Source of the DNA: Citrobacter freundii
Lineage (GTDB): Bacteria > Pseudomonadota > Gammaproteobacteria > Enterobacterales > Enterobacteriaceae
Assembly: GCF_011077955.1 (NCBI RefSeq)
Contig: NZ_JAALBX010000007.1
Span: 62,001 to 126,000 of the forward strand
Length of the DNA stretch: 64,000 bases
Reading direction: 5' to 3'
Below are positions 26,306 to 35,130 of this stretch, in pieces. Position 1 is the stretch's first letter, and each line of letters begins with the position of its first letter. A model generated the notes under the pieces. It was not told where the DNA came from. It saw only the letters and a list, made by a program, of their open reading frames with translations, and did not search any database. A program made the translations under genes and the position numbers.

Positions 26306-26495
26306 TTCCGCTCCCCATTGTCTGTTATGTCTCTTTTGTAATATCACAGGCAAGCGTCTTTGATAATTTTTTTCACTCGCTGACTTTTATTTCCGGGTCA
26401 TCATGAATGAAATTAATGATGACCCGGAATACCGCTCATGCAAAACACGTTAATACGTAGGGTAAAACATCTTTTATGTTACAGAGATAAAAATT

Positions 26496-27776
26496 CTATT
26501 GGGAAAACAGCATAACGAATGGGCCAATGCACATTAACATGCCTATTAAAATCACGTAGTAAACGGATGGCCCGCGAAGGTCAACGAACTTATCATTTTT
26601 CAGGATTATAAACCCAGGAATGATACAGCTAATAAGACCGTAGGTGACTCCGCCAAAAACAAATACCTTAAGGATGGGGAAGTTCGTCAGGACGATGAGC
26701 CATAATACCAACACCACCATGAAAAACGCGGCAATGGAAATGGCGTTCTCGTTCTGCGATTGAGACGTAAACATTTTCCCAACAGCCACTTTGATAAGAC
26801 CGACAAAGGACTCATGGACCGCCAGGTAAAGCGCCAGGAAAGCAGTGACAATTGAAAATACGTTAAGAATGACGCTCATGTATTTCACTGTCGCGCCGGG
26901 GATAACCCGCGCCGCCAGCGCAAGCGCTGAAATGTTATCCTGGTATGCCCGCAGTGCATCCGCCTCGCTGATAGAAAGCACGATTGAAACCACGAACAGC
27001 AGTACGGTTGCAACCAGAATCAGATAGGCCACTTTATGCACGCGCAAAATCTTATACTTTGCGACCTCTTTATCTTCTTCGCGCTTTTTGTAGGCAAGAT
27101 TCATTGGGTTAAGAATGCCCACAAACATGATAGAAAAGATGGCAAAGGGCAATGTTGGGAAAGTACCTACAACCAAATGACTCACGCTGGGAAAGTCACC
27201 GATATTGCTCACATCCCAGAAAGGCACCACCACAAAGCCAATCGCCACGATGATGACCAGTTTTACGGCAATCATGCTGCCCGAGACTTTGAAGAGGACT
27301 TTTTCTCCTTTTGATGCCACCAGAGAAAGCCCGGCGATAAGCAGCAAAGACCACCACCAGTGCCCGGAAAGCGTGTCAGTTGTGAGACCAAAGGTTTTCA
27401 GGTACGACGCGCTGTCATTGGTTATTGCAAGGGCGTACTCCACCATCGACTTCAACATAGTGACGGAGTAAAGCGCGCCCAACAACACGCCCCAGCGGCT
27501 GCCGACATAGCTTGCAATAATGCTCAAATAGGAGTCCTGAGCATCGCTACGCGCCATGGTTTCAATAAACATTTTTTGCATGTAATACACGGCTGGATAA
27601 CCAAGAAGCACGGCCAGCGCAAATACCCAAACCCCTTTCAGACCGACTTGTAATGGAAAAAAAACAATTCCGGATCCAATCGCTGCGCCAATACAAAGCA
27701 CGACCCAGCCTAAATCGTAAAGCGTAAAAGGGATATTCTTTTTATTAATTACTTCGTTATTAATTCCTACCGTCAT
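26496..27776 (-). CDS. SdaC/TdcC-type amino acid transporter (HAAAP family)
   Basis: Inner-membrane permease of 426 residues with about 11 helices. The first helix carries the HAAAP signature (LCIGAAIGSGIVFFPLQVGLKG). Family members import serine, threonine or aromatic amino acids by proton symport. It heads the minus-strand cluster with aminotransferase, lyase and Rid genes, so its substrate may be cysteine, an S-substituted cysteine or a related amino acid. The ATG at 27776 has a GGGGT ribosome site; the open frame begins with a TTG six codons earlier. Confidence 0.87.
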   Translation of the reverse strand: MTVGINNEVINKKNIPFTLYDLGWVVLCIGAAIGSGIVFFPLQVGLKGVWVFALAVLLGYPAVYYMQKMFIETMARSDAQDSYLSIIASYVGSRWGVLLGALYSVTMLKSMVEYALAITNDSASYLKTFGLTTDTLSGHWWWSLLLIAGLSLVASKGEKVLFKVSGSMIAVKLVIIVAIGFVVVPFWDVSNIGDFPSVSHLVVGTFPTLPFAIFSIMFVGILNPMNLAYKKREEDKEVAKYKILRVHKVAYLILVATVLLFVVSIVLSISEADALRAYQDNISALALAARVIPGATVKYMSVILNVFSIVTAFLALYLAVHESFVGLIKVAVGKMFTSQSQNENAISIAAFFMVVLVLWLIVLTNFPILKVFVFGGVTYGLISCIIPGFIILKNDKFVDLRGPSVYYVILIGMLMCIGPFVMLFSQ

Positions 27777-28140
27777 AGTAGACCCCACAGACAAAGTAAA
27801 AGCACCAGACTGAGCATGATAAAAACATGCTGTAATAACCTGTTTAATTTCTTGCCAGAAGCAACAAGGTCATGCGGACATTTCAATCAAATAACCCTAT
27901 CGGCATTAATGATTGAATGCCGGAAGCTTTACACAGCCATTAAATCGAATCGAATGAAAATTAGCGAAAACAGTTTCTACTTTTCTTCACAGGCTATTTA
28001 TTTTGAAGTTACATGACAGGCCGCACAAAATAATTATTTATTTATCTCCGGATGTGATCTGGATAATGGTTTTTTATTACACGTTTATTTTTGAATGAAA
28101 TTATTTTTGTGATGTTTCGCACACTATAGCGCGACAACAA
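27777..28140. other. AT-rich promoter region of the amino-acid catabolic cluster
   Basis: About 360 bp with no gene, strongly AT-rich (runs such as TTTATTTATC and TTTTTATTACACG). It should contain the promoter of the leftward transporter gene and the end region of the LysR gene to the right. No clear terminator or symmetric operator was seen. Confidence 0.4.
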
Positions 28141-29079
28141 TTAAAGCAGATCGTTAACTGCCTTTTCCCAGCGATTCCATGGCTGATGCTCCTCAACCAA
28201 AAAATCAATAAACGATCTCACTTTTGGATTACGGAACTTACTGGGGAAATAGAGCGCATAGAGACTATGCGTCGGGTAGGCGTATTTACCATCCAGTTTC
28301 AGCGGCACCAACTCCCCGTTTTCAATGTGTTGGCTGATAAGGTAGGACGGAAGCCAGGCGATACCCTGCCCGGAAAGGGCCGCCTTGAGCAGCAGCAAAC
28401 TGCTGTTCGCCTGTACTGGCGTTCTGGGTTTGATATCACACGAGGGATGTTGGGATGCCAGCTCATTATAACGTAGCGGCGGCGTTAACCCTGGGTACAC
28501 CAGACACTCATGCATGGCGAGTTCCGTGCGTCTGGTTGGCGTGCCGTTTCGCGCAAGCCAGGCAGGGGAAGCACAGTACAACCAGCTGATTTTGGAGAGT
28601 TTTCTGGCCGCATAGTTCTGCGGCGGGGTTGCGGTGATCCTGAGCGCAATATCAACATTGTTTTCGTTGAGATTCGTCAGATGGTCGTCAAGATCGAGGA
28701 TAAGCTCAACATCACTATTTTTCTTTCGATATTCTTCAAAAATATCAATCAGATGAGCATAACCGAAGGCGACCGAACACGTTATGCGTAGCGCGCCATG
28801 CGGGTGATTAAAATACCCGCAGGTGGTATTAACGATATCGTCAAACTCTTTTAGCAGCGCCGTCGCTCTGGAAACAAAGTATTCACCGGCTTCGGTTAAC
28901 TGAAATGATCGGGTGGTCCTCTGGATAAGCGGCACGCCCAGATTCTCTTCCATTACTGCCAATCCCTTACTGACCGCAGAAGGCGAAAGATTAAGCAACC
29001 GCGCCGCTTCCGACAGCCCTTTCCCTTCACTGATTTTCACCAGCATCTCAATTTGTTTGATGGTTAATGGAATCGTCAT
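28141..29079 (-). CDS. LysR-family regulator
   Basis: A protein of 312 residues with N-terminal helix-turn-helix (GLSEAARLLNLSPSAVSKGLAVMEENLG) and an effector domain of the CrgA/DsdC-like group (LDDHLTNLNENNVDIALRI). The open frame runs back to 29355 through sequence without homology; the ATG at 29079 (MTIPLTIKQIEMLVKI) is the sensible start. It lies between two catabolic clusters on the same strand. Which of them it controls, if either, cannot be decided. Confidence 0.85.
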   Translation of the reverse strand: MTIPLTIKQIEMLVKISEGKGLSEAARLLNLSPSAVSKGLAVMEENLGVPLIQRTTRSFQLTEAGEYFVSRATALLKEFDDIVNTTCGYFNHPHGALRITCSVAFGYAHLIDIFEEYRKKNSDVELILDLDDHLTNLNENNVDIALRITATPPQNYAARKLSKISWLYCASPAWLARNGTPTRRTELAMHECLVYPGLTPPLRYNELASQHPSCDIKPRTPVQANSSLLLLKAALSGQGIAWLPSYLISQHIENGELVPLKLDGKYAYPTHSLYALYFPSKFRNPKVRSFIDFLVEEHQPWNRWEKAVNDLL

Positions 29080-29303
29080 AGGTTTGTTCGGTAGGTGGAT
29101 AGCACGTATCTGAAGACTGTTCGGTCTGAGGCAGTATGAGGGGGAAAACACGCTGCCGACAAAGCAGATAAACTTTGTCGGTGAGCAAGTTTTTCTTTCA
29201 ATAAAGATGCCCGACCCGGGAGGGCCTGACATCGCTTGCAAATCAGGTTCGCGGACCGCCGCAAACCCAGGCGTGCTTAACCGTGACGCCCTTTTCGGCT
29301 GGG

Positions 29304-30329
29304 TTATTCGTGATCGACGGTGAGCACCACGCGGAACGTGGCCTGCCCGCTGCACATTCTGTCATAGGCCGCCCTGGCTTGTGTCAAAGGCCGTTGTTCA
29401 ATTCTGGCCCGCACGTCTGCGAGCAGACTAAACTTCAACGCCTTTTCTAACTCTATCGCCGTACCGGTTATGGCGCCCTTCGCCGATAATTCCCGCCCGA
29501 CCATCATGCCCGGCGATAAGGTCAGGGGTTCTTTACCCACGCCGACCACCATCAACTGTCCCTGTGGCGTCAGCGCAGGAAGTAGCGCTGAGACGGCAGA
29601 ACTCTCTGTAATGGTCGACAAAATTACCTGAGCGCCCCCTAAGGCCTTGATCGCTTCGACGGCATCGTTTTTACGGGTGTCCACATAGTGGTGTGCCCCA
29701 AGCGCCATGACGTCATCGGCGATGTCATCCCCCCTGCCCACGGCAATTACGCGAAAGCCCATTTTACGGGCATACTGCAACGCGAGATGCCCTAATCCGC
29801 CCATCCCCTGGATCACAACCGTATCGCCGGCCTCCGCGCAAGATTTTTTCAGGGCGTTGAATGTCGCGATCCCGGCGCACAGGAGCGGCGCGGCGTCGAT
29901 GGATGACAGATCATCGGGGATAGCGACCAGCCCGGTGACCCGCGCCAGCATATATTCGGCGTACCCTCCGTCACGTGAACTACCCGTCACCGGCTGGTTC
30001 AAACAGAGATTAAAGCGCCCAAGACGGCATTGTTCACATGCGCTGCAATGCCCGCCTAAACGTCCGACCCCGACACGCTGCCCTGGCTTAAGCCATGACG
30101 GTAATGGCCCGACTGTTTTGTGCAACGTGCCGACCACCTCATGACCGGGTACCCGCGGGTAATCAATCCCTTTCTCCAGCCCTTCGATGACGCCGGCATC
30201 GGCGCCGCAAATACCGCAGGCCTCTACTTTAATAAGCACTTCCCCCGGTCCCGGTTCGGGTAGCACCTTTTCTACCATTTCCAGCAGACCAGGACGCGTA
30301 ACCTGCACAGCCTTGTAGGTGTTTTTCAT
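29304..30329 (-). CDS. Zinc-dependent alcohol dehydrogenase (MDR superfamily)
   Basis: Cytoplasmic NAD(P)-dependent dehydrogenase of 341 residues. Catalytic zinc ligands are in CGICGAD and GHEVVG, the structural zinc site is CSACEQCRLGRFNLC (four Cys), and the nucleotide fold carries GMGGLGHLALQYARKMG. It resembles AdhP/YahK-type broad alcohol-aldehyde dehydrogenases. It starts 3 bp after the amine oxidase stop, and is the last gene of an operon with amine oxidase, cupin, AhpD-like and ABM-like genes. A role in handling the aldehyde made by the amine oxidase is a reasonable inference. Confidence 0.9.
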   Translation of the reverse strand: MKNTYKAVQVTRPGLLEMVEKVLPEPGPGEVLIKVEACGICGADAGVIEGLEKGIDYPRVPGHEVVGTLHKTVGPLPSWLKPGQRVGVGRLGGHCSACEQCRLGRFNLCLNQPVTGSSRDGGYAEYMLARVTGLVAIPDDLSSIDAAPLLCAGIATFNALKKSCAEAGDTVVIQGMGGLGHLALQYARKMGFRVIAVGRGDDIADDVMALGAHHYVDTRKNDAVEAIKALGGAQVILSTITESSAVSALLPALTPQGQLMVVGVGKEPLTLSPGMMVGRELSAKGAITGTAIELEKALKFSLLADVRARIEQRPLTQARAAYDRMCSGQATFRVVLTVDHE

Positions 30330-30332
30330 ACT

Positions 30333-31403
30333 CTATGCCTTTTTGATAATGCGTTGGATGCCGGTAGCGGCCGCATCGATTGCCCCGGCAAGATAGCCCG
30401 GAAAGGCCGGCGACCACTCACTGGCGATCCCTGTCATCACGTCACGCCAAACCCCTTCACTGGCCGAGGGCGGTGGGACCGTATGACCACTCTGGAGAAC
30501 GCGGTCGCGGGAAGTGGCGGTAAAAGGATCGGCGGCCCAGTCTTTGATAAATTCTCTTTCCGGGTGGGCGGCGTCCGGGCCGAACAACCGCACCAGTTGC
30601 GCCCTGCACTGCTGGCGTAACGCGTCATCGCCGGTCGCCTGCCGTGCGTTAAACGGCAACCCAATAAAGCCAAACAGGGCAAACAGCCGGCCCGGTTCGG
30701 AAACATCATGAATTTCGACCATCGGCCCGATGCTGCTTCTCGCTTCTCCGGAAAGCCCTGTGCGTTTCCAGAAATCGTGGGTATAGCATGCGACATACTT
30801 GGCATGGGGCGCCATCCAGGTGCCGGTGTTACGCCACGCGTGTATTAGCGATTCCGGCAACGCGGGGGTGAACGCAATCTGCGAGGCCAGCATTGGCGGC
30901 AGTGCAAGCAGCAGATGCTGTGCGTGCACGACAACCGGTTGTAACGCGCCACTGCGGCCGTGCACAGTAAGCATCCCGTTAAACTGTTCGACCCGCATCA
31001 CCTGAACGCCCGGCATGACACGGCCTGGCGCGAGACGCGTCAGTAGCGCACTGGTAAGTTGCGACATCCCGCCACACACACGGGCTGCTGCGGGCGCCGA
31101 GACAAACCCCGGATAGCGGGAAGCGGCATCGGTAGCCCGCTCAAAAAGCATATCCCCCGTTTCCTGATGGGTGAATGTCGTCATGCCCAGTTCTGCCAGC
31201 ACTTCGCAAAGCCCAGGTTGGATGGCAGGCCACAGCCAGGTTGCGCCCAGATCGACGCCTGTGCTATCGGCCGGTAAAATGCGCCCGCCCACCCGGTTGC
31301 GGCCTTCGAGAACCACATAATCTATACCTACTTGTTCCAGCAACCAGGCTGCATATAATCCGCTTAGCCCGGCGCCCACAATGGCGACCTGTGTCTTCAT
31401 CAT
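30333..31403 (-). CDS. Flavin-containing amine oxidase (short form)
   Basis: FAD-dependent amine oxidase family protein of 356 residues, about 90 shorter than typical monoamine oxidases. N-terminal FAD motif: VAIVGAGLSGLYAAWLLEQVG, then VVLEGRNRVGGRI, the classic GG doublet. The C-terminal FAD segment is recognisable in GIASEWSPAFPGYLAGAIDAAATGIQRI. It oxidises amines, or possibly other substrates, to aldehyde/imine with peroxide release; the substrate is unknown. The first codons ATGATG overlap the cupin stop, so it is translationally coupled. The shortened middle suggests a smaller substrate domain. Confidence 0.85.
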   Translation of the reverse strand: MMKTQVAIVGAGLSGLYAAWLLEQVGIDYVVLEGRNRVGGRILPADSTGVDLGATWLWPAIQPGLCEVLAELGMTTFTHQETGDMLFERATDAASRYPGFVSAPAAARVCGGMSQLTSALLTRLAPGRVMPGVQVMRVEQFNGMLTVHGRSGALQPVVVHAQHLLLALPPMLASQIAFTPALPESLIHAWRNTGTWMAPHAKYVACYTHDFWKRTGLSGEARSSIGPMVEIHDVSEPGRLFALFGFIGLPFNARQATGDDALRQQCRAQLVRLFGPDAAHPEREFIKDWAADPFTATSRDRVLQSGHTVPPPSASEGVWRDVMTGIASEWSPAFPGYLAGAIDAAATGIQRIIKKA

Positions 31404-32074
31404 GGGCGTAATGCCTGCTTACTGCCGGGAAGGCCGGTTTTCAAATACACCACGGTAGCGTCTGCCTCTGCCATAAACGTCAGCCGCTGCCCGGCAGGAA
31501 TGCGCAACCAGCTCCCTTCGCAATGAATACGATCGCCTTCAGTCAGGCTGCCTTGCACAATCAGTAACTCCGCCCCTCGTTTCAGTGGCGGTTCGCTAAG
31601 AAGTGAGCCAGTTTGCATGCGTAGCAGGCAGGTGCGTTCGTGGCCATTTTCGAACAACGGGCACACGGCTATGTCGTCCCGCTGCTGCCAGTTTGCCGCA
31701 TCGCGAGTATCCACTCGCAGCGGGCTTGTTTCGTCATCAACCATTTGACCGAGCTTGACGAATAGCAGCGTGCCACGGGTGCTGTGAGGCTGGTGGGAAG
31801 ACCCCGGCGGATTACGTAAATACCAGCCGGCAGGATAGTCCCGCTCACCTTCGGAGAACGTCCCGGCCAGCACCAGAATTTCTTCACCCCCCGGGTGAAC
31901 ATGCCGGGGGAATGCAGTTTGCGGTAAATAACGAACAATGCTGGTGGCACGCGCCTGTTCGCCACCGATTCGATCCAGCATCACACGATCTACCCCAGTG
32001 TGAGGGGAATGAACCCAGTGGTAATCGTCACGGGCTACGGTAACGCGCCGGGTAAAGTCGTGATTAATTAACAT
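31400..32074 (-). CDS. Two-domain cupin protein (ChrR-like)
   Basis: Cytoplasmic protein of about 224 residues with two cupin folds. The first keeps metal ligands (FPRHVHPGGEEILVLAGTFSEGERDYPAGWYLRNPPGS), as in the ChrR anti-sigma cupin domain; the second (GAELLIVQGSLTEGDRIHCEGSWLRIPAG) has lost most His. No zinc anti-sigma domain precedes it, so it is not a full ChrR; it may be a small dioxygenase-like or sensing protein. The ATG at 32074 has GGAAA upstream; the longer frame starts 33 bp earlier without support. It lies between the AhpD-like gene and the amine oxidase. Confidence 0.75.
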   Translation of the reverse strand: MLINHDFTRRVTVARDDYHWVHSPHTGVDRVMLDRIGGEQARATSIVRYLPQTAFPRHVHPGGEEILVLAGTFSEGERDYPAGWYLRNPPGSSHQPHSTRGTLLFVKLGQMVDDETSPLRVDTRDAANWQQRDDIAVCPLFENGHERTCLLRMQTGSLLSEPPLKRGAELLIVQGSLTEGDRIHCEGSWLRIPAGQRLTFMAEADATVVYLKTGLPGSKQALRP

Positions 32075-32127
32075 GCTGATTTCCGCAATAGAGATAGGCG
32101 GCTTCACCAGGAAGCCGCGTGCAAAGA

Positions 32128-32469
32128 TTACTTCGGTAAATTGTCGAACGCATCAAGCGCCCGGCTGGAGTACACCAACGCCGCGCCGGTATTGAGCGTA
32201 ATGGCCACGCCCAATGCCTCGGCTATTTCTTCTCGCGTGGCCCCATGTTTGGCGGCCGCTTCGGCATGCACAGAAAGGCAACCGTCACAGCGGGTCGTCA
32301 CGGCGACAGCCAATGCAATCAATTCATGCGTTTTAGCATCAAGATGGCCGGTTGCCGCAGCGCTATTTTGCATTTTATCGATGCCCAGCATCACATCAGG
32401 TTGCAAACCAGCGAATTTCCCGATGGCGGCGCGTAACTCGTTACGCATTTCATTCCAGTTTAAGAACAC
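32128..32469 (-). CDS. AhpD-like carboxymuconolactone decarboxylase family protein
   Basis: Small cytoplasmic protein of 113 residues with the CMD/AhpD fold. The redox pair and following His are visible in TRCDGCLSVHAEAAAKHGATREEIAEALGVA, the standard CxxCxxxH motif. Such proteins work as alkylhydroperoxidase-type thiol peroxidases or as gamma-carboxymuconolactone-type enzymes. Next to a peroxide-producing amine oxidase a protective thiol role is attractive. Second gene of the operon, 27 bp after the ABM-like gene. Confidence 0.85.
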   Translation of the reverse strand: MFLNWNEMRNELRAAIGKFAGLQPDVMLGIDKMQNSAAATGHLDAKTHELIALAVAVTTRCDGCLSVHAEAAAKHGATREEIAEALGVAITLNTGAALVYSSRALDAFDNLPK

Positions 32470-32496
32470 ATCAACCCCCGGTTTATTTAAGAACGA

Positions 32497-32778
32497 TCAG
32501 GCGACGGTATAGATACGCACATCCGGCGCGCTGTTGAGATAAGGTTTCAACGCTTCCACAACATCGGTTATGAAAAGCTGAGAATCGAGATAAGCTTGCG
32601 CCTGTTGAGCGGTTTTAAAGCCATGCAGTACCTGCACATCCTCATTACGTACCAAGAGTTCTTTAGAGACAGCGCCATCGATGGTAGAGAGGAAAGGCGT
32701 TTTGTATTTTTGATAAACCGCCGCAGCGGCGGCACGATTCTGTTCGCTGATATCCAGTGTGATTTGCAAATAAGCCAT
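32497..32778 (-). CDS. ABM-like small alpha/beta-barrel protein
   Basis: A protein of 93 residues (MAYLQITLDISEQNRAAAAAVYQKYKTPFLSTI...), probably the dimeric ferredoxin-like alpha+beta barrel of the antibiotic-biosynthesis-monooxygenase group. I see strands at both ends and a helix pair in between, and no cofactor site. The function is unknown; family members include heme- and quinol-handling monooxygenases and pure binding proteins. First gene of the minus-strand oxidative operon, divergent from a LysR gene. Confidence 0.65.
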   Translation of the reverse strand: MAYLQITLDISEQNRAAAAAVYQKYKTPFLSTIDGAVSKELLVRNEDVQVLHGFKTAQQAQAYLDSQLFITDVVEALKPYLNSAPDVRIYTVA

Positions 32779-32959
32779 GGTTAACTCCTTATTCAGTAGA
32801 AAACTGAAGCTAAAAGCCTGCTTCAGAACAGATTACGTTACGGTGTCACCAATAAAATCATGCAAAGAAAAACTTTGCGTATAAAAGCGGCGTCAGGTTT
32901 GAGAGTTAAAACTATTTCTCTGGAAAGACTCACCGTTCCTGCATTATGTTAAGCAAAGC

Positions 32960-32977
32960 TCTCATGAACAAATGAGA
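32960..32977. promoter_or_regulatory. Candidate LysR operator
   Basis: TCTCAT-GAACAA-ATGAGA, an 18-bp inverted repeat in the 234-bp gap between the ABM-like operon and the divergent LysR gene, 36 bp before the LysR start. Size and position fit autoregulation by a LysR-type protein; binding is inference. Confidence 0.5.
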
Positions 32978-33012
32978 TAATCTTGGTCCTTTAAAAAGGT
33001 TTTCTATCAGAT

Positions 33013-33960
33013 ATGAAGATGCCCGTTCACCTGAATGCGCTACGCGCTTTTGAAGCCAGCGCGCGCCATCAAAGCTTTTCGCTGGCGGCAGAAGAGTTAA
33101 ATGTTACGCCTGCGGCCGTGGGCCAGATGGTGCGATCTCTTGAAGAGGTAGTCGGGTTCCCTCTGTTTCATCGCAGCAACAACCGTCGTGCCGCCCTGCT
33201 GCTAACGGAGCCGGCGCAGCGGGCGCTACCGGATATCCGGGCGGGATTTCAGAGCCTGAATCTCGGCATGACGCTACTTCGCGAAGGGGCAAGTAATGGC
33301 ATTCTTAACGTGACCATTAGCCCCGCTTTTGCCGCTAAATGGTTACTGCCACGCATTGAAGATTTTCAGCAGCGCTGGCCTGATATTGATGTGCGGCTGG
33401 AAACCAGTCTGAAGCTACTGGATTTTACGGCGCTGGGGATGGATGTCGGCATTCGCTATGGCCTGGGGCACTGGGAGGGATTACAGGCTGAGTTATTGAT
33501 GTCGGAAGAGGTGTTCCCGGTCTGCGCGCCCTATCTTATCGCCATCAATCCGGCAATTAACTGCCTGACCGGCGTGACGCAGCAAACGCTGATTCACGAT
33601 TTGTCCATGGAGCAGCATAAAGACTTTGTGACATGGGACAAATGGTTACGTCGTTTTAACGTTCAGGCCATTGCCCGCAAACCTGGGCTACGCATCAACA
33701 GCTCAGCCGGCGTCCTGCAAGCCGCCATTGAAGGTCATGGTATTGCGCTGGCGCGTAGCCTTATGGTTGATGACGATCTTAAAAGCGGGCGGCTCGTCAG
33801 ACTTTGTCCCGAGGTCTGCCTCGCCAGCCCTTTATCTTATTATCTGGTCTATCGCCCGGGGTGCGACAGCTTGCCGAAAATCGCTTACTTCCGTGAATGG
33901 GTCATTGAGCAAGCCACGCGGTTTAACGCAGCGCACCCGCAAACGGGTCAGGCGCAGTAG
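33013..33960 (+). CDS. GcvA-type LysR-family regulator
   Basis: A protein of 315 residues. Its start MKMPVHLNALRAFEASARHQSFSLAAEELNVTPAAVG is typical of the GcvA branch, as is the effector segment LETSLKLLDFTALGMDVGIRYGLGHW. It is divergent from the ABM/CMD/cupin/amine oxidase/ADH operon and so probably controls it, with a palindromic site in the shared gap. The ligand is unknown. Confidence 0.87.
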   Translation: MKMPVHLNALRAFEASARHQSFSLAAEELNVTPAAVGQMVRSLEEVVGFPLFHRSNNRRAALLLTEPAQRALPDIRAGFQSLNLGMTLLREGASNGILNVTISPAFAAKWLLPRIEDFQQRWPDIDVRLETSLKLLDFTALGMDVGIRYGLGHWEGLQAELLMSEEVFPVCAPYLIAINPAINCLTGVTQQTLIHDLSMEQHKDFVTWDKWLRRFNVQAIARKPGLRINSSAGVLQAAIEGHGIALARSLMVDDDLKSGRLVRLCPEVCLASPLSYYLVYRPGCDSLPKIAYFREWVIEQATRFNAAHPQTGQAQ

Positions 33961-33982
33961 CACTCGGGTCGCCGCTGCTGCA

Positions 33983-34384
33983 TCACTCCGGTTTTGTCGG
34001 AATCCGCGCAATGACTTTAATTTCAAAATCAAAACCCGCAAGCCAGGTCACGCCCACGGCCGTCCAGTTGGGATACGGCGGCTGCGGGAAAACGGTGTTT
34101 TTGATCTGCATAATGGTCGGGAACTGCTTTTCAGGATCGGTATGAAAGGTGGTGACATCAATCAGATCGGCGAATGTGCACCCTGCCGCCGCAAGCGTGG
34201 CTTGCAGATTGTCAAAGGCACGTTGAACCTGTGCCGCGAAATCAGGTTCAGGCGTGCCGTCGGCGCGACTGCCGACCTGCCCGGAAACAAACAGCAAATC
34301 CCCGGAACGGATCGCGGCCGAATATCCGTGCGCTTCATAAAGCGCGTGACGATTGGCAGGAAATACGGGTGTGGGCTGGTTCAT
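33983..34384 (-). CDS. RidA-family protein, second copy in window
   Basis: A protein of 133 residues of the YjgF/Rid superfamily (YSAAIRSGDLLFVSGQVGSRADGTPEPDFAAQV). The C-terminal part (PNWTAVGVTWLAGFDFEIKVIARIP) lacks the Arg that RidA uses to hold the carboxylate of its substrate, so it belongs to the other Rid subfamilies and may not deaminate aminoacrylate. It is divergent from a TetR gene with three palindromes between them, so it is probably the main target of that regulator. Its 3' end faces the LysR gene, 22 bp away. Confidence 0.83.
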   Translation of the reverse strand: MNQPTPVFPANRHALYEAHGYSAAIRSGDLLFVSGQVGSRADGTPEPDFAAQVQRAFDNLQATLAAAGCTFADLIDVTTFHTDPEKQFPTIMQIKNTVFPQPPYPNWTAVGVTWLAGFDFEIKVIARIPTKPE

Positions 34385-34441
34385 GTCGACTCCTAATAAT
34401 GGATATGCGATGTGTGATGCACTGCGCAGGTAAATAATTTA

Positions 34442-34511
34442 ATATACGCCGTGTATATGAAATTAATCACACATACGGCGCGTATGTCAACTCACATACA
34501 CATCGTATGTG
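34442..34511. promoter_or_regulatory. Three tandem palindromic operators between rid and tetR
   Basis: ATATAC-GCCGT-GTATAT (34442-34458), ACATACG-GCG-CGTATGT (34471-34487) and CACATAC-ACATC-GTATGTG (34493-34511) are variants of one palindrome (consensus CATAC..GTATG), with centres 29 and 23 bp apart. The last ends just before the AAGGAG ribosome site of the TetR gene. This is a clear operator array, most likely for the TetR protein itself, controlling both divergent genes. Confidence 0.82.
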
Positions 34512-34524
34512 AAAAGGAGTAGTG

Positions 34525-35127
34525 ATGGCTGGAAAACGTCGCGTTGAAACCATGGAAGAAAACCGCGTAAAACTTATCGCGGCGGCCCGCAAAGCGTTCG
34601 CTGAAAAAGGGTTTGCCGCGGCGTCGATGGATGACATTACCGCAAGCGTCGGTCTGACGCGGGGGGCGCTGTATCATAATTTTGGCGATAAAAAAGGGTT
34701 ACTTGCCGCGGTAGTGGCCCAAATTGACGGCGATATGGCCCGGCGTGCCAAAGAACAAGCAGCCTCTGCTGGTGATGAATGGGAAATGCTGCTGGCGGAA
34801 GGAATTGCGTATATCAATATGGCGTTGGATGAAGAAGTACGGCGCATCGTCCTGCTTGATGGCCCTGCTTTCCTGGGCGATCCGGCACAATGGCCGAGCC
34901 AGAACAGTTGCCTTGAATCCACGCGGCAATGCATTTCTACAATGCTTGATCGCGGCATCATACACCCGGTGGATGTCGACGCCGCCGCGTCGCTGTTAAA
35001 TGGCGCCGCGCTGAACGCCGCACAATGGGTAGCGGCGAGCAGCGCACCACAACAGGCGCTACCGCGGGTGATTGAAGTGTTCACCCTGATGGTAAACGGG
35101 TTGCTTAATCGCTCTGCTAAACCCTGA
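34525..35127 (+). CDS. TetR/AcrR-family repressor
   Basis: A regulator of 200 residues. The helix-turn-helix is ASMDDITASVGLTRGALYHNFGDKKGLLAAVV, and the ligand domain resembles the C-terminal region of AcrR-type proteins (HPVDVDAAASLLNGAALNAAQWV). A GTG three bases earlier is open, but the ATG at 34525 has AAGGAG five bases upstream. Three copies of a CATAC..GTATG palindrome precede it. It is convergent with the OBAP lipoprotein gene, 3 bp away. The inducer is unknown. Confidence 0.88.
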   Translation: MAGKRRVETMEENRVKLIAAARKAFAEKGFAAASMDDITASVGLTRGALYHNFGDKKGLLAAVVAQIDGDMARRAKEQAASAGDEWEMLLAEGIAYINMALDEEVRRIVLLDGPAFLGDPAQWPSQNSCLESTRQCISTMLDRGIIHPVDVDAAASLLNGAALNAAQWVAASSAPQQALPRVIEVFTLMVNGLLNRSAKP

Positions 35128-35130
35128 CAG

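Noticed and set aside
28141-29355. 404-residue LysR protein with a long N-terminal extension
   Set aside because: The first 92 residues have no family resemblance; the helix-turn-helix starts properly at the ATG at 29079.
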